Shown here: positions 12,301-26,400 of the stretch, piece after piece
How positions within the stretch are numbered: the first letter of the stretch is position 1
Layout: every line of letters begins with the position of its first letter
Assembly (NCBI RefSeq): GCF_036370855.1
Contig: NC_088103.1
Coordinates: 12,401,404 to 12,465,403 of the forward strand
From: Dromaius novaehollandiae
Taxonomy: Eukaryota > Chordata > Aves > Casuariiformes > Dromaiidae
Direction: 5' to 3'
Length of the DNA stretch: 64,000 nucleotides
The notes under the pieces: generated by a model
Databases searched by the model: none
Told to the model about the DNA's origin: nothing
The model's input: only the letters and a program-made list of their open reading frames with translations
Translations under genes and position numbers: made by a program

Positions 12301-15300
12301 GAACAGAGCAAGTATACAAGCAAATCCTGCAAATACCAGAAAAGAGGTCATAGTTCTTCGTCTGCCAGACCTAGAAAGAAAAAAAGAAAAAAAAAAAAAA
12401 AAAACCACACACGGATAAAGATGGAAACAAAGTTCTTCAGTATTTTTGAATCTGTCTGTAAAAGGCCATCTGAAGTACACAGCAGCATCAGTAACAATTA
12501 CACATCTACTCACCAAGATCACTGCTTCAAATCTTATTTTTCTGATTTTATATAAGTCTTACCGCAAAAGCTTTTCTATTTCTAGCAAAGTTTTGATTTG
12601 TAAGCTATTGAATTTCTAGCCTTGAAAAGATGACCACACCTACTTCCACAGCAGGAATGCGCATAAATTTTCTGTTCATTGTACTGAGTGAGACAATTTG
12701 TCCTGCTGATAGAAGAGTATTGTAGGCATACACACAAAGATCAAATTAATATTGGGTAAGAAAACTTAATTCCAGTGCTTCTTAATCTACATTTCTCTTA
12801 TATAACTTTGCATTATTATATGCAGTTATTACATAAAAATAAAGTTTTTTGTATGTTTTTTCATCTACTGGTATACATGTGCAGAAATGAGCAAAGATAG
12901 TTCTACTGCATAGTGTTTTGAAATAAAAGAAAAGTAGAAATGATGGAAAACACCAACCCATCTCCACATCTGCTACACTTCAAATTTCAAAAGTATCTGC
13001 AAAGGACTACAAATAAGGATAGTAGTAACAAGTTGCATTCATGTAAGAATACTGCATATGCTTGTTACTTCATTAACTCTCTCAGTTATTTCTAACAATT
13101 TCCCATACTAGAAGAAAAACTCTAGTTTATAACAATATACAATATTTAAGATCTTTTCAATCTTTTTGTAATAAAAAGCTATACTTTAAGGTACTGTACA
13201 CTAAAGCTAAATGAAACCTGATCATCTGACCTGACCGTCACATTCTATTTTGCATTAAGCATGTAAATCTGTCTACCCTTACTTTAATAAACAAACAAAA
13301 AATTGTCAAACAAATTGTAAATTACGAAAGGATGAACATGTAGAAAAGAACTTGTGCAGTCTGCAGTTTAAGTTTACGCCCTTGACCTAGGTTTCTACGG
13401 AGCGGGGTGGGGGATGTTGGTTTTGGTTTTGAGCTTGACAGAGCTGGCAGTTTCTTTTGCTGCCAAGAAAACTCAAAAGGTGACATCCTCATCTTACTGA
13501 AGTAAATAGGATTTTTTGCCACCAACCTCAATGAGACCAAGGTATTATTTCAAAGATACTTAAACTGATGATTAAATGAAGCCCCAAATAGCCCTGGGTC
13601 TCTGGACTAACTATTCAGTCTTTGGAAATAAATACCCATATAATGAGTGGCCTCTAAATACAGTGAAAAGTATGAACACACATGGACACTGACCATTCCT
13701 GCCTTAATGAAAGCTGAACCACTCTCACTTCAAATTTTTCTTTGAAAGCTTCCAGTAAACGTTAAGAATGTTGAAAACTGCTTTGAATTGCAGTTGGCTG
13801 GTAAGCTGTACAAAAATAAACCATTCTGAACAAAATATGCAAGATATATATAAGCTATGTATACTTACATAATTAGGATACTTTTGTACATTCTCCATAA
13901 AGACTACCAAACCTTTTTACCCCTGTTGAAAAGCTGAGCTCTTGAATATTTCAAAAACTAAATACAACTAAAAAAGGAAAAAGTAGAACAATCAGATTCC
14001 CATTTCAGTATCAGCTGCAGAAATCCCTAGAGCTGACAAAATCCCCAAGGTAGTAACTGTTCTCGAAGAACAGTAAAGTATCTTACTGATATTTCTCTAT
14101 TGCTATCTACAAATATAAGCAGAAAACTAGAAAATAAGTTTTCTTACCAGGATTTCTCAATGAAAAACATACAGAGAGGAAATGCTGGAACTTCTACAAG
14201 ACCATAAAGAGCCACATTTAAATACAGATTTCCTCTTAATTCACCAGCATTTAAAGTTAATCCATAGTACACAAAGCTGCAGACATACCTAGAAATAACC
14301 ACAGAATTTAGATTACCAACATAACTATTCTTTAGGGCTCAGATAGTACTTAAAAGCTAAGTTACATTGCGTTATATATTAGTTACATTGAGTTACACAC
14401 TAGGAAGAGAACTCTTATCCCCCTTTCCCCCCCCCCAAAAAAAAGGGAAGAGACAGAGAATAGCTCCTATGTAAATTAACAAAGGAACTTCTTGAAAAAG
14501 AATGCTTATATATGCACACAGCATAACTTCGAGTTTTCTATTAACAACTTTTTTTTTTTAAATTATTTAGCACATCTAAGACACGTAACTCTACTCAGAT
14601 CATGCTCAACTGTTGCAAAGCAATTCTGTGCAAGAAAGTGGTGTATACAGCCGTTGTTTAACACAGAGTGTCTTCCCCAAATCTAGGGTAGGTTTCCCAA
14701 AGAAGCCTATTCCCACCTGACATTTTCCTTGGAAAGAAATAAACCCCCACCCCCAGGCCAGTAAAATCAGTGCTGTGTTGGAAAGGCCACTATATAGCAG
14801 AGGCATTTGGCCAATTCCCTACTAGTTTCCTTTACTGAAAAAAGGGAATTCCAACAGCCTTAATCATTCGTTTCCTGTGGTCAGAGCTTTAAAGGCTGTT
14901 GGTACTGCCTTGCTGAGGGTCTTGAATTCTACAGTTCAGACGGCTTGTGCCTTAACCAGACAGAGACAGTATGACATTAGGGGACAAAAAGTGTGCAGTC
15001 ACAGAAGCACTGGAAAAGACATCAGCTAATGGATGCAAGCTCACACTGTGTCTGAGCAGAATTTGGGGCACATGTTGTAGAAAAGGAAAGTTTTGCCTGT
15101 TACAGGGAGAAGTACAGCGTGTGTCAGTCACAGCTCATCAGTGCTGTCTAAATGCTTGCAAGTGCCTGTAAGAGCACAAAGCTGGGTGATAGAATAGCTG
15201 CGAGCTATTCCAACAGCTCCGTGCATATGTTTTAACAGGCTTTGTGACAGCAGACAACACTACTGTGACTTTTTCCAGAGGGTGAAAATGCCTTCATAGT

Positions 15301-17432
15301 GTAATTCCACATTGCCATAATCACTTATTTATATTTACCTAGCAGCAACTTAGAGTCTAAGAGACTGCTGGAAAGGTCTTATTTAGCAATGATGTTTGTC
15401 ACTTGTGCCAATGTCCTGCATATCTCTACTTACCCAACATATTAAACTACTGATTTTCCCATCTATACCCTGACAAATATCTCAAGTGTAATGCTGAACT
15501 TTAAAGGGAAAGCTTCATGGCATTTTGGAAAAGAGCTATTCCACAAACAGATAATAGCAACAGATGCCCCAAACTGGCTTCAGCTAAAAAAAAAAAAAAA
15601 AAACCAACTTTACATCCACCCCAAACATAGGTTGTTCCCTCTGTTCTGCCATATACTGACAATATATTATAATTACCTGCTCCTCCACCTTGGGGTGATT
15701 TTTTTTTTTCCCCAAAACAATATTGAATGTAAGTCTCTCTCATTTGCGTTGCATCTTGCCCAGTGTTTTCCTCCACTGAATCTCTGTGATAAGCCTTTGG
15801 GCTTTTATTTATTTTTTAATACATACTAGCTGTTATTTTAGATCTACACCATTATTGTCTAATCAGTGTAGTCCTCTTCTTCCTAACGCTCGGTCGAATA
15901 CACACTTTCTCAGCAATTTCTCCTTCAGCTTTCCATGTCACTTAGAGTAAATATTATGTTGTCACCGGACTAATTCTTAGTAGGTTTTGAAGAAGTTTCT
16001 AAGTAACATACTAAGAATAAAATGTAACAGCAATAATAATGAAGCATCAACTTTACAACAGACTATTCCATATGATTATGGTCTGCTATCATTAACTGAC
16101 AAAATTACAATTTAGTGTTCAAGGGCAACATTTTTAAATGAAAAGGATGAAAATGTTAATCATTTCCTCATGTTTGACTCATTCATTCCATCTCAGCATC
16201 TTGTTACTACATACCAGATGTACATCAGTATGACAGTTCGCCACCGAAGGACTGGGTGTTTTACTAAGTTTAAGATACCAGGTGTCGATTCATCCTTTCT
16301 CAGAGTTCCTGCACTTGGTTTTAGTTTTAGATTCAATCGCTCTTTTCCATTACCAAGAGCAATATATTGCAACACATGTTCAGCTTCTGCAGTTTTCCCT
16401 TGGGAATAGAGCCATCTTGGTGATTCTGGGAGCATACTAACAAGAAAAGAAAAGAAAATCAATGATGAAAAGCCGATTCCTATAAACAATGCATTAAGTC
16501 AATCTTCCTGTTTTTCAGAACAGGAATTTACAACAACAAATTAGTACCAATACAAATTCCTGAGAAAAACATTCTATTTGCACTGCTCTGCATACTAGAT
16601 TTCACATACTTTGATAATATTATACAGCCAACCTTATAAAGTCATTTTTGGAGACAATGACAAAGCACTTACGTTCAAGTTGAGAGGAATTTAAATCTAA
16701 ACCTTGACTTCTGCTCAACTGACTTCTTATGAAACACTACCTAGCATTACCCAGGGAGCATCTCAAATCCCAATTATCTTAATGGTCAGGACAAAGCTTT
16801 GTTCTCATGAAGGTTTATTTCAAACTTTTCCATTAAAGGTAGGCTCAGAGCCTGGGTGAAGGGAGAAAGAAACAAAACCTTGTTGTGGAATTATTTGCCA
16901 GGCTACAGGACCAGCTGATCTCTATCTGCACAACTTTCAGAACATTTACTCCTAAGTATAATCAGAATACCCTTACTCACCGTAGCTTCAGTCTGTGATT
17001 CCATTTTCTCTCCTTCCCCAAAGTTGCAGAGAATGCTACTTCATATGAACGATAAAACAATGGAGTATTTTTCACTGAACCTTGTTTTATTTCCTCTGGT
17101 ACTCCAGAGACTGTTCAGATATATGCCTTACAACTAAACTACACTTTCGTTATTTCAAAGGATTCCAATTTTTTTTTTGTTTTTATATACATACATACAT
17201 ATATATAGGGGGGAGTAAATCTATTTCTATCAGAAACACAATACCATACGGGAAAAACATATTATGCAGAATTTACCTCCCCAGACCAGAGGCTTGGTTG
17301 ACTATGAGAATAATGGCTTTGTATATTATTTTAACAGAACACATTTCAAGAGCAGGCCTATCTAAATATACATACATGGATATGTGCGCATATATGTGTG
17401 TGTATATATATATATATATATTTTTATATATA

Positions 17433-17471
<39 letters not shown>

Positions 17472-20400
17472 GGTATACAAGCACACCCCTATGAGTATAT
17501 ATCTGTGTATCTTTATCAGAAAAGCTGCGTTTTTCCTATATGGTATGCTAGACTTTCTTTTATCACGAACACAACCTACCACACTGATAGCTCTCTGCAT
17601 TTCCTCTTACAGCTCTGGCTGATAATAAGTACAAGGTATGTTATTTGATATGTTAAAAGAATATTTTGTAACAACATAGGCCAGACAACAGCTAGCCTTT
17701 TCAATTCATTAAATACTGCTGTATTTCATAACCATTTTTATAGTAATGTCTATTTAGGAATTCTAAATAGGAACACCCAAATACAACAGGCATAGGAGCA
17801 GGGAGGGGCACTTAAAAACAAGCGGATACATATAGTACCCAGCTGGAAAGGCAATCCCAAGAGTCCTCATTTATTTCCTATTGCATTCTTTTGTCTCATG
17901 AAAAGTAACTCCACAAAAACCTCTAGGAGCACTTCCAAAACTTTTCAAGTGCTGAAACCTTTTCCTTGGCAGAAGGCAGTGTTCCTGGCTAACGCTCCAG
18001 CTCACGGCCTCTGGCAGGCCTCCCCTTCCCCAAGCAGATTTGTAAGCAAGTTTTATTAGACAGCTGGCATGCAGCTGCTCTTTGCAACACTGGCCACAAC
18101 TGTAACAGTGTGCAGAAACACAAGCTTTTTCTTCTGGGTAATCCTGACCTTATGCTTCACTTAGAACTGCTTACTTCACTTTAACCTGATTACAGGGCTT
18201 TGCAGTATGACTTTCTCTTGCCTGGTTCATAAAGCATATAGAAAAATCACCCTTGCTCACAACCCAACCCTTTTGGATGATGACAAGGAAAAAAAAGTAA
18301 CTATGAAATCAATGTATACTTGTTCTTTATCAGTATAATGAATGTGAACCACTCACAAAGAAAGAAGAAAGAAGATGATTCCTGGAGTATTCGATACCAA
18401 GGCAAGGTAGCGCCATTCTCTTACACAGTAACCTAGCAGTGCATAAACAGCAATGCCAACTGCAAATGTCAAATTAGTTAACGAACCTGAAAACACAAAA
18501 CCAAAAAGGTGACTACAGAAACCAACAGCAAAAACACATACATAGAAGTCTTAAATTCCTAGCAGTGATATACTTAATTACAATAGCAATAAAATCTTCA
18601 AAGTACCTTTATGGCACTTGTCAACCAGTGGGCTTAAGCAAACCATGCAACGTTCATGGGGAATGCCTTTGTAGAATATTAGCTCTTCCCCTCCTCACAC
18701 CCTTAAGAAGAAAGGCTGGTATACAGGCAACAACAAGAAAGGAACAGGAACCTACAGACCAAAGATCTGGGGACAGGAAGGGAAATGATGTGATTTCTTT
18801 AAGTCTATTAAGGTAATCTTGAATAGGGGTAGAAGGCTGGAACAAAAATTGGAAGTGAGCTATAAAAATGCAAGGACTGAATTAGGTATGAAAAAGAGCT
18901 GCAAACCAGAGATATATTTTAGTAAATTTCTGATGAACAAGTATAAATAAAAACATTAAAAATATGGGGTCAATTTCAATCCCAGAAGCCTAGCAGTGAA
19001 CTCTCTGCAGACTATTAGAGGAGATCTAGTACTAACCCAGAACTTCTCAGCTATTGCACATAAAGCCTAGCTCACAGCCAACGCATAGGACAGCTTCGTT
19101 AACACTGCTGAGCAGCGTTCAGTAGCTTCCTCCTCCTTTCAGCCACTGATCAGTTGTTCACCTCTTTATCAACTGCTGAGAGGAACTAGAATAAAGCACC
19201 TAAAAGGACAAGCTGCAGGAAACAGAGTCTCTCTTCGGTCCATCAGGAGGCCGGCCCTGCAGGGAAGAAGGCTGGGGAGAGCCAAGATAGACAACAAGGG
19301 CGAGGGGGAAGGAGGGGCGGGAGAGAAAGGTGACGTGAGTCAAAAAAGTGACCCCAGAAGAAAAAGAAAACTCAGTACTTGAAAAACAAAGCTGAAGTGG
19401 AAAACTATAACCAAACCACAACCTCCTCACATATCCCCAGGAGTTCAGAAAAGAAATAAGAAAAAAGTAGAATGAGATAACTGAAGAACAGAGAGAGAAA
19501 TACGCTCACAGCCACAATAAATCTGCATATGGAACAAATTTTTCCCCGCGTTGTGCTAGCCAAAAGAGCATTACAGTCTGAGTTACTCTAGTTTTACAAC
19601 CGTATGACAAATAATTGTTAAATTTATTTTAAGTCTTGGCGGTGGCATACCGAGAAGGACCTTTAAAAATACTGGATGGTCAGCACATCCAACAGTGGAC
19701 AAGAGAAAACAAAAAACCAACCAAAAAAAACACTGTGCAGGCACTAAATCATTTTTGTTGCAGGGAAACGTCAAAGACTATTTTAAAGAATATTTTCCCA
19801 GGATACCATACAGCATCAATCAGAAGCTGGCAGGATCTGCCAAAAGATTTTAAAAGAAACAGTCCACAAGTTGGGAAGTTTTAGGAATCATTGTGCTAAT
19901 TTAAAGACCTCAGAGATTCACTGTTTATCAGACAAACCTGATCCTGTCTTCCATATTCAGGCAACATTGCCACAGAAACTAGAACTTGGATGAAACAGCA
20001 TCACTTTTTTTGACTCATGCTATAACCTGAATTCATCCGATACAAACATAAGAATTTAAAAAGGTATAAGAACAATACTTTGCACAGTAGTAATGATTAA
20101 ATATTCCCAAATCCCACCTGTAAATGACCAAAATGATTTTCCTACATATTCCTGTGTTAGGACAAAAGACACAAGAGCCATTCCACCATTCACAATCCCA
20201 ACAAAAAAACGTGAAACTGCAAATGTGTCATAATTCGGAGCTAATGCTGTGACATACCCAAAAACAACATCAAAAAATAGACCTGTAGGGAGAGAATAAA
20301 ATATGATTAGTACTTCTTCTATGCAGCTTGAACTCAGAAGATAGGCAGGGAGCACAGTAAATTATATCACTCTAGTGATTATTCTATGGTATTCTACTCT

Positions 20401-23400
20401 CTCATGTTTGGCTTTCTAAACTCACATAACATGAACATTACAACCATCTCCAATTCACACACCTGGGGTCTGCAATTCCAAAGAGAAAGTTTCCTTAAGA
20501 CAATGTTATCATTAAACAAAGACCATTTAGTTGCAAACATAGCTGGGAAATAAACCACCAAGACATGAGTTACTCACTCTAAAGTAGCTTAGGTAAATGA
20601 TGTTCCTAAGACAGGGAGTTATTTGTCTTGGGGGCAACACAGTAGGGTGCTTCAGATCCAGTTAAATACAGCATTGTGTTCATATTTTTAGGTACAGTTA
20701 TATCAAAACCAGGCTATTTCTTCACTGACGTTCCAGTGACCACAAGGATAAAAACGCTACGCTGCTCCGTATACACATAACCAGTTTTAGCGTTGTTCCA
20801 CTCAGTGAAATACTTCTACAGATCGTTAGGACTACTTAAACCATTAGCAGCATCTGAAGAACCTATTTTAGCTTGGACTGAGAGCATTAGAGGTTTGGTA
20901 TCCAAAAAGTTGAATCATAGCAGGGTCAATTTCTCACAAACTGGAGAAAGAGCTTTTAGAGGCTCAAGGAGGACTTCACAATCTCAGTAAGTCACACAGC
21001 ATGAGTACAGGACAGGTAAAGCACCATTATTTACAACTTACAGATAGCAAAAACAGAGAATAGGAAAACGGAAGATGACATCTACACTAAAGGGTTAAAC
21101 AAAAGTTGCTTGCGCAACCAAAAACAGGGCTCTTCATGCCTGACTCACTTGATTGTTTCTAATACTACAAAATGTATCCTTTAGATTTGAAAAGATTGAG
21201 ATCCTATTACAATAATCTAAACAACAACATCATGCATCAGATATCTTTAGCACTATCCATTTTTAAGGGTTGTAGTGCTTTATCCTTCCAAACAAAAGGA
21301 GAATATAATACGTCATTTTAAACTTAAAAAATGTTGACAAACAAAAAAACATTGCTTTCTGCGCACAGAAGCTTTTTTGCTTATCTCAAGTTTATGATCC
21401 CAGACTATATATATTTTACACAAAAGAAAACGTATTTTTCATCTTTTTTGCACGAGAGTTTTCAGACCTTTGTGTTAGTACTGTTCACCTGGTCACATTC
21501 TAGAACTTCTAATAAACACATTTCTGAAAACCCCGAAAGTGAAGCTGTATCATTCACTGGCTAAGAAAACAAATTAGGTTTCTGTAATAAAACATCAAAT
21601 TTGCAGAAATATCTTTAAGCTAATACACTATGCAAAACACAGGCAAAAAAAGGAAACGAAATGGGGAAAACTAATTGACTTCAAAGCCCTTGCTTTGTTA
21701 AGTGGAAACAGAGATATTCTCCAAATAGAAGACTTAGAAAAAACATTTTAATAGTCTTACCTGATATATAAACTGGTTTCCTGCCCAGTTTATCCGACAA
21801 AGGGCCAAATGTGATATTTCCAATAAGCAATCCAGCAAAAAACAAGGAAGATGCAAGACCCACTTTGTAGGCTTCTTGTTCAATTAGGTACCACTGTCAA
21901 GAACAAAAAGAACCCCAAAACAAACAACAACAGAAAATGACCACTTTCTCTATTGTTAAAACTATTAACAGCAAGTTGTTAGTCTTCTCAAAAATAAAGC
22001 AAGCTATCAAAATTCTGCTGCTGCCATTTCCCACTCCTCAGTTTATATCTAACTAAAGCTTCAAATTTCGACAGGTAGGCTGACAGATTTCCCCCCCCCA
22101 ATATAGACTCTCCCATCTCTCTCTCTCTTCTACCCCTCCCCAAGGAATTTCATTATAATATATTAAACATGCTAGGTTTCAATTCTATAAATTTAATAAA
22201 ATCTGTCCCAATTACCAAGCTTTTACAAAGTAACTTATTCTACATTATTAAAACTAGGAAAGATTGAATTTTTATTGGCTTAGCCATTTCAAGATTCAAC
22301 AAGCTTAGTTTTTCAAAAAAGAGTTAATAGAATTTAACAAAAAATAAAGCATGCTCACCATTGCAGCATTAATGCTGAGCAGTTATGTTTCTGGGGACAT
22401 GAATAACCCCAGGTGCCCTTTCTTGATTGTGTGTACGTTCAAATGTTGAAGACAAGCCGGAGGGCATTATGGAGAGGTGTCCTACAAAAGGCTTGCTTTT
22501 AAGAACTCTGAGAACTATTCACTGATACTTGTATTATTTCATTCTACATGTGAATTTATAACCAAGCAAAAAGGTTAGAAACAAACTATGGGTTTCTTTA
22601 TATGATGTACTATATACCTCATCCAAAAGCTAAACTGAGGCAGCATAATCAAAAACTGACAGTTCCACAGAAGAGAGGAAAATGAACTCCAGGTAGGCTG
22701 AAAACTGAATGGAGCTTAATCAAGTACTTCTTGATGGAGCAAGGCATGCAGAAGACTTGTCCAGTCCCCCTGCTACAGTGAAAAAAATCAACATTCACAA
22801 AAATGCACTGTTGAGGTTACACACATTGATGACATTTGGGGGGGGCGGGGGGGGGGGGGGGAGGACAGTAATCTGAAAATCTTAAGTGATTTTCCAAGCA
22901 AAGAATTTAACTAATTCAATATAAAGCTTTACTCGAACATTTAATAATTACTGGAAATATGCTGGGAAAATTTCCACTGAAAAAAAATGGATCAATATTC
23001 ACACCAAGACAGCATGCTGACTTTTTAAACAACATTTATAGAATGTTCTTTGGGGAAACAGGAAAGGCAGAAGGAGGCTAATTCCCTTTGCTTTTTTATA
23101 AAGTGAAAGAGTAACTCCAGGGAGAAGGCACATGACCAAAATACTGTGCAAGAGAGTAAGGCCTTAGCCCTCAAGTGTTAGCCTTGAATTAATACAGATC
23201 CCCCCAGAATATTAGGAATTTAATGAAACTTTCAGTTACAGCAGTCTTGAGAATCACATGCTTTTACTCAATCTATCTGGACTCGCATGTTGGCATGGTA
23301 CAGATAAGACGTTGCTCGATGCATCCATTACCCTATGTAATCATAAAAATATCAAAATGACCCAGAGTTGGAAGGAGTCTACTCATGCATGAAGAAAAAA

Positions 23401-26400
23401 TAGTGAAAGCTGAACCTGTGCAACACAGCAGATTTTGGGGGGCAGGATGAAGTGTTGCAGCATTTGAAGGATGCCTCCTTTAGTAAAATGTATCCACTTA
23501 CAATACTCCCAAATTTTGGAGGATTTTTGGATACTCTGTGAAGGTAAACTGCACAGCAGCATTTGTAGCTGTTTTCTACTATATCCCCATTTGATAGTAA
23601 ATTCCAGCCTGTTACAGTGGATAATGATGTAGCTTCCTAAACTTACGGTTTCTTAACTTTCTGAATGGACTCAGAAAATAAAATATTCCTGGCCATGAAT
23701 CCTTGTCCCTCAGCTAATATAAAAATATCACAACATGTCCTCTCCAAGGCAGAGTACTGCTGGCTTAAGTCCCCCTTCTCGGCTCTAGTCCTCCCTAGCA
23801 TACACATCACAAACTCATGTCTAAAGGACATTTCAGGTTGATAAAAGGGACAAAACGACATTACGGTGCCACATGTGGTTATAGTAAAAAAAAAAAGTTC
23901 TCAAAATTAAAGGACCACTTTTACACCAAAAATCAAGACACATTTTCTTAATCTCACCTTCTCAAGCATTATCAGTTGTTATCTAAAGCAGGAGACTGAG
24001 TTGATGCCAATCCAAGAAGCAATTTTAACAATTGTTTGCCATGAACTGAGCCTGAACTGTTACTTATAAAATCTTAATTAGGCCAAAACAGATTATGATG
24101 ATTTCTTCTTGAACCAGAACTGAACAGCTACACTGGAGTTTTGCTGAGCTCCACAACAGAACAGAGTAGTGGCCTCAAGCCAGAACAGAACTGGAAATAT
24201 TTACTGTTTAAACTCCACAGCATCAATGAAATAAAGGAAATAAAGTCCAGAAAAGCACCTTCCCCCTCCCCCCCCCCCAGCAAAGGGCAAATGAAAAGAT
24301 TGTTTGAGAGATGTTACTTGTGCTTTTTGATACCTCACTGGAAGGTACTCATTTTAACAAGTCTGGTATAATAATCTATGCAAAATATATTTATCTGAGT
24401 TCTATAGAATGCATCTACTTTATTAGCATACAAGGAACTTGCTAAATATGTCAAAACCAGCTGTAATTTACCAACAAAGCATTAACAATTTTACTAGCCC
24501 CAAAAGGACGTCCTCTCAATTGGTTAAATCCACCAAACGGTTTGAAACTTAGTTACCAGACTGTTAGTGCAAAAAACAAAACAAAAAAAAAAACAAAACA
24601 AAAACCACCAAATACCACACACATACATTGGCGAGCATCTAAAGATTTCATGGAAAGAATAAATTAGCAATATAATCAAAAAAAAAAGAAAAACTAAGAA
24701 TATAGTTACTGAAATAAATAGGAAAATAGAATGAGGATGAGAATCTTGAAAATTACTATATCATCTGAAAACAAGGACAATTGCTTCAGTATTTAAAAAT
24801 ATAGTATTAGTTAAAGCCTTGCTGATTTCTGATTATAATTTAAACACTGTAACATATCATGTATTTTGCTGTCCATCTGAAACTGAAGAGTGATCCTGGA
24901 AAACATACTAATGAAGAAAATCTGTTTCTGACAGAGGATATGATCCAATATTGCATCATTCCTTCTCATGTCTAGTCATTACATTTTTCCAAGATAAATA
25001 TTGCACAGTTACATTTGGGATAATGGGAAGAAAGCAAAAATTGGGCACCGGCCATGCTAAACACTAACCATTCTCAGCAAATTTACTGAACAATTGCTCC
25101 AGGAAAACAAATCAGCAGAAGCCTGACAGTTTATACTAAAAGTCAAGCCACCCACACTTTTTTTTTCTGGCACTGGCAAAGATGCTTAGATCACTTGCCT
25201 TTGCCTGAGTGATTATATCCCAGGGACTAACAAAAAGCAAACCCAACTTTTCACATGAAGACTCATAAGGCATTAGGATTAAAGGTCAAGCTTCTGTCTC
25301 ACTCAACAAACTTCCATCTGTTCCATCTCCTACTCTCACCACACACAAAAATATCTAGACATGTGGTGCATGAATTCAACTTCTGTAATAGTTTTACTCT
25401 AAGATGCATCTTTGAGAGCATGATGCAACTCATGGCAAAGATTAACTGCACAGCACAAATTGCTCAGATGTGACAAATTGATCTTTTCCTTGATAAAGAA
25501 CAGACATTAGAAGGAGCCCATACTAAATTCCAGAGTTAAACTGTAGTTAAATAATACATTGAGCATCACTGTCATTAGTAATGATTTTCAAAAACATCTG
25601 AAGGTAAAGAAAACTGAAAACAACAACAACAAAAAAAACTATCAACATAAAGAAAACTTAACAAAACTGAATGACTTTAAATATTGGACTTATACTAGGA
25701 AAGCTAAATTAAGAATTGTATACTTTCAGATTAAAAAAATAACATAAGAGATCCAGATGGATGGGTTCCAATAATTTTTAATAGCGTAAGCAAAACACTA
25801 AACTAAGCCCTATTCAGCTTTCATGAGTAAGAGTCCAGCACTGATGGCGTAAATCCCCAATTAGAGAAGAAATGGTTAGGCAGAATAGAAGTACTTGCCT
25901 CAGTTACTATAGATGTGAAGTTACTTGCAAAATGGACGTGCTTGGCAAGCTCCGCTCTGCTAACTGGAACTTCTTCTTGGTCAATATGATACTCAGGCGC
26001 AGCTCCCACAAGCACAATAAGCATTGACTGACAAGCCACATATACCTTAAAATAAGACACAATCATTTACTGTAGACAATTCCCAGGGGGGCTCACCCTC
26101 ATTTAATGACATGCTGTAAGCTTTTCATTAAGCTAATAATAAACAATTTCCCTTTACTCAGCATCACACAGACTGAGTGCAACCAACTTAATGAGTTTAA
26201 ACCCACAGATGTGAACTATCAAGGTACTCAGCAGCAATAGCTACTACTCCAAAGTTACTGGTGGATTTTCAGTGAAAGTTTCATTTTGCAGACCTTCTCC
26301 CAGTTCCACAGTTCTTCAAACTGTTCTTTTGCTGTTGTGTAGCCAGGCATAGAAAAGGAAGACATTAAGAACTGTCATAGTTGCACAGCTGAGATCTAAC

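Noticed and set aside
14359-14397. A short direct repeat (AGTTACATTG.GTTA twice)
   Set aside because: Only two copies of about 14 bases just inside an intron; too small to interpret.
15501-15829. Open frames of 91 and 112 residues on opposite strands
   Set aside because: Both run through A and T homopolymers, which create poly-Lys or poly-Phe stretches; no family match.
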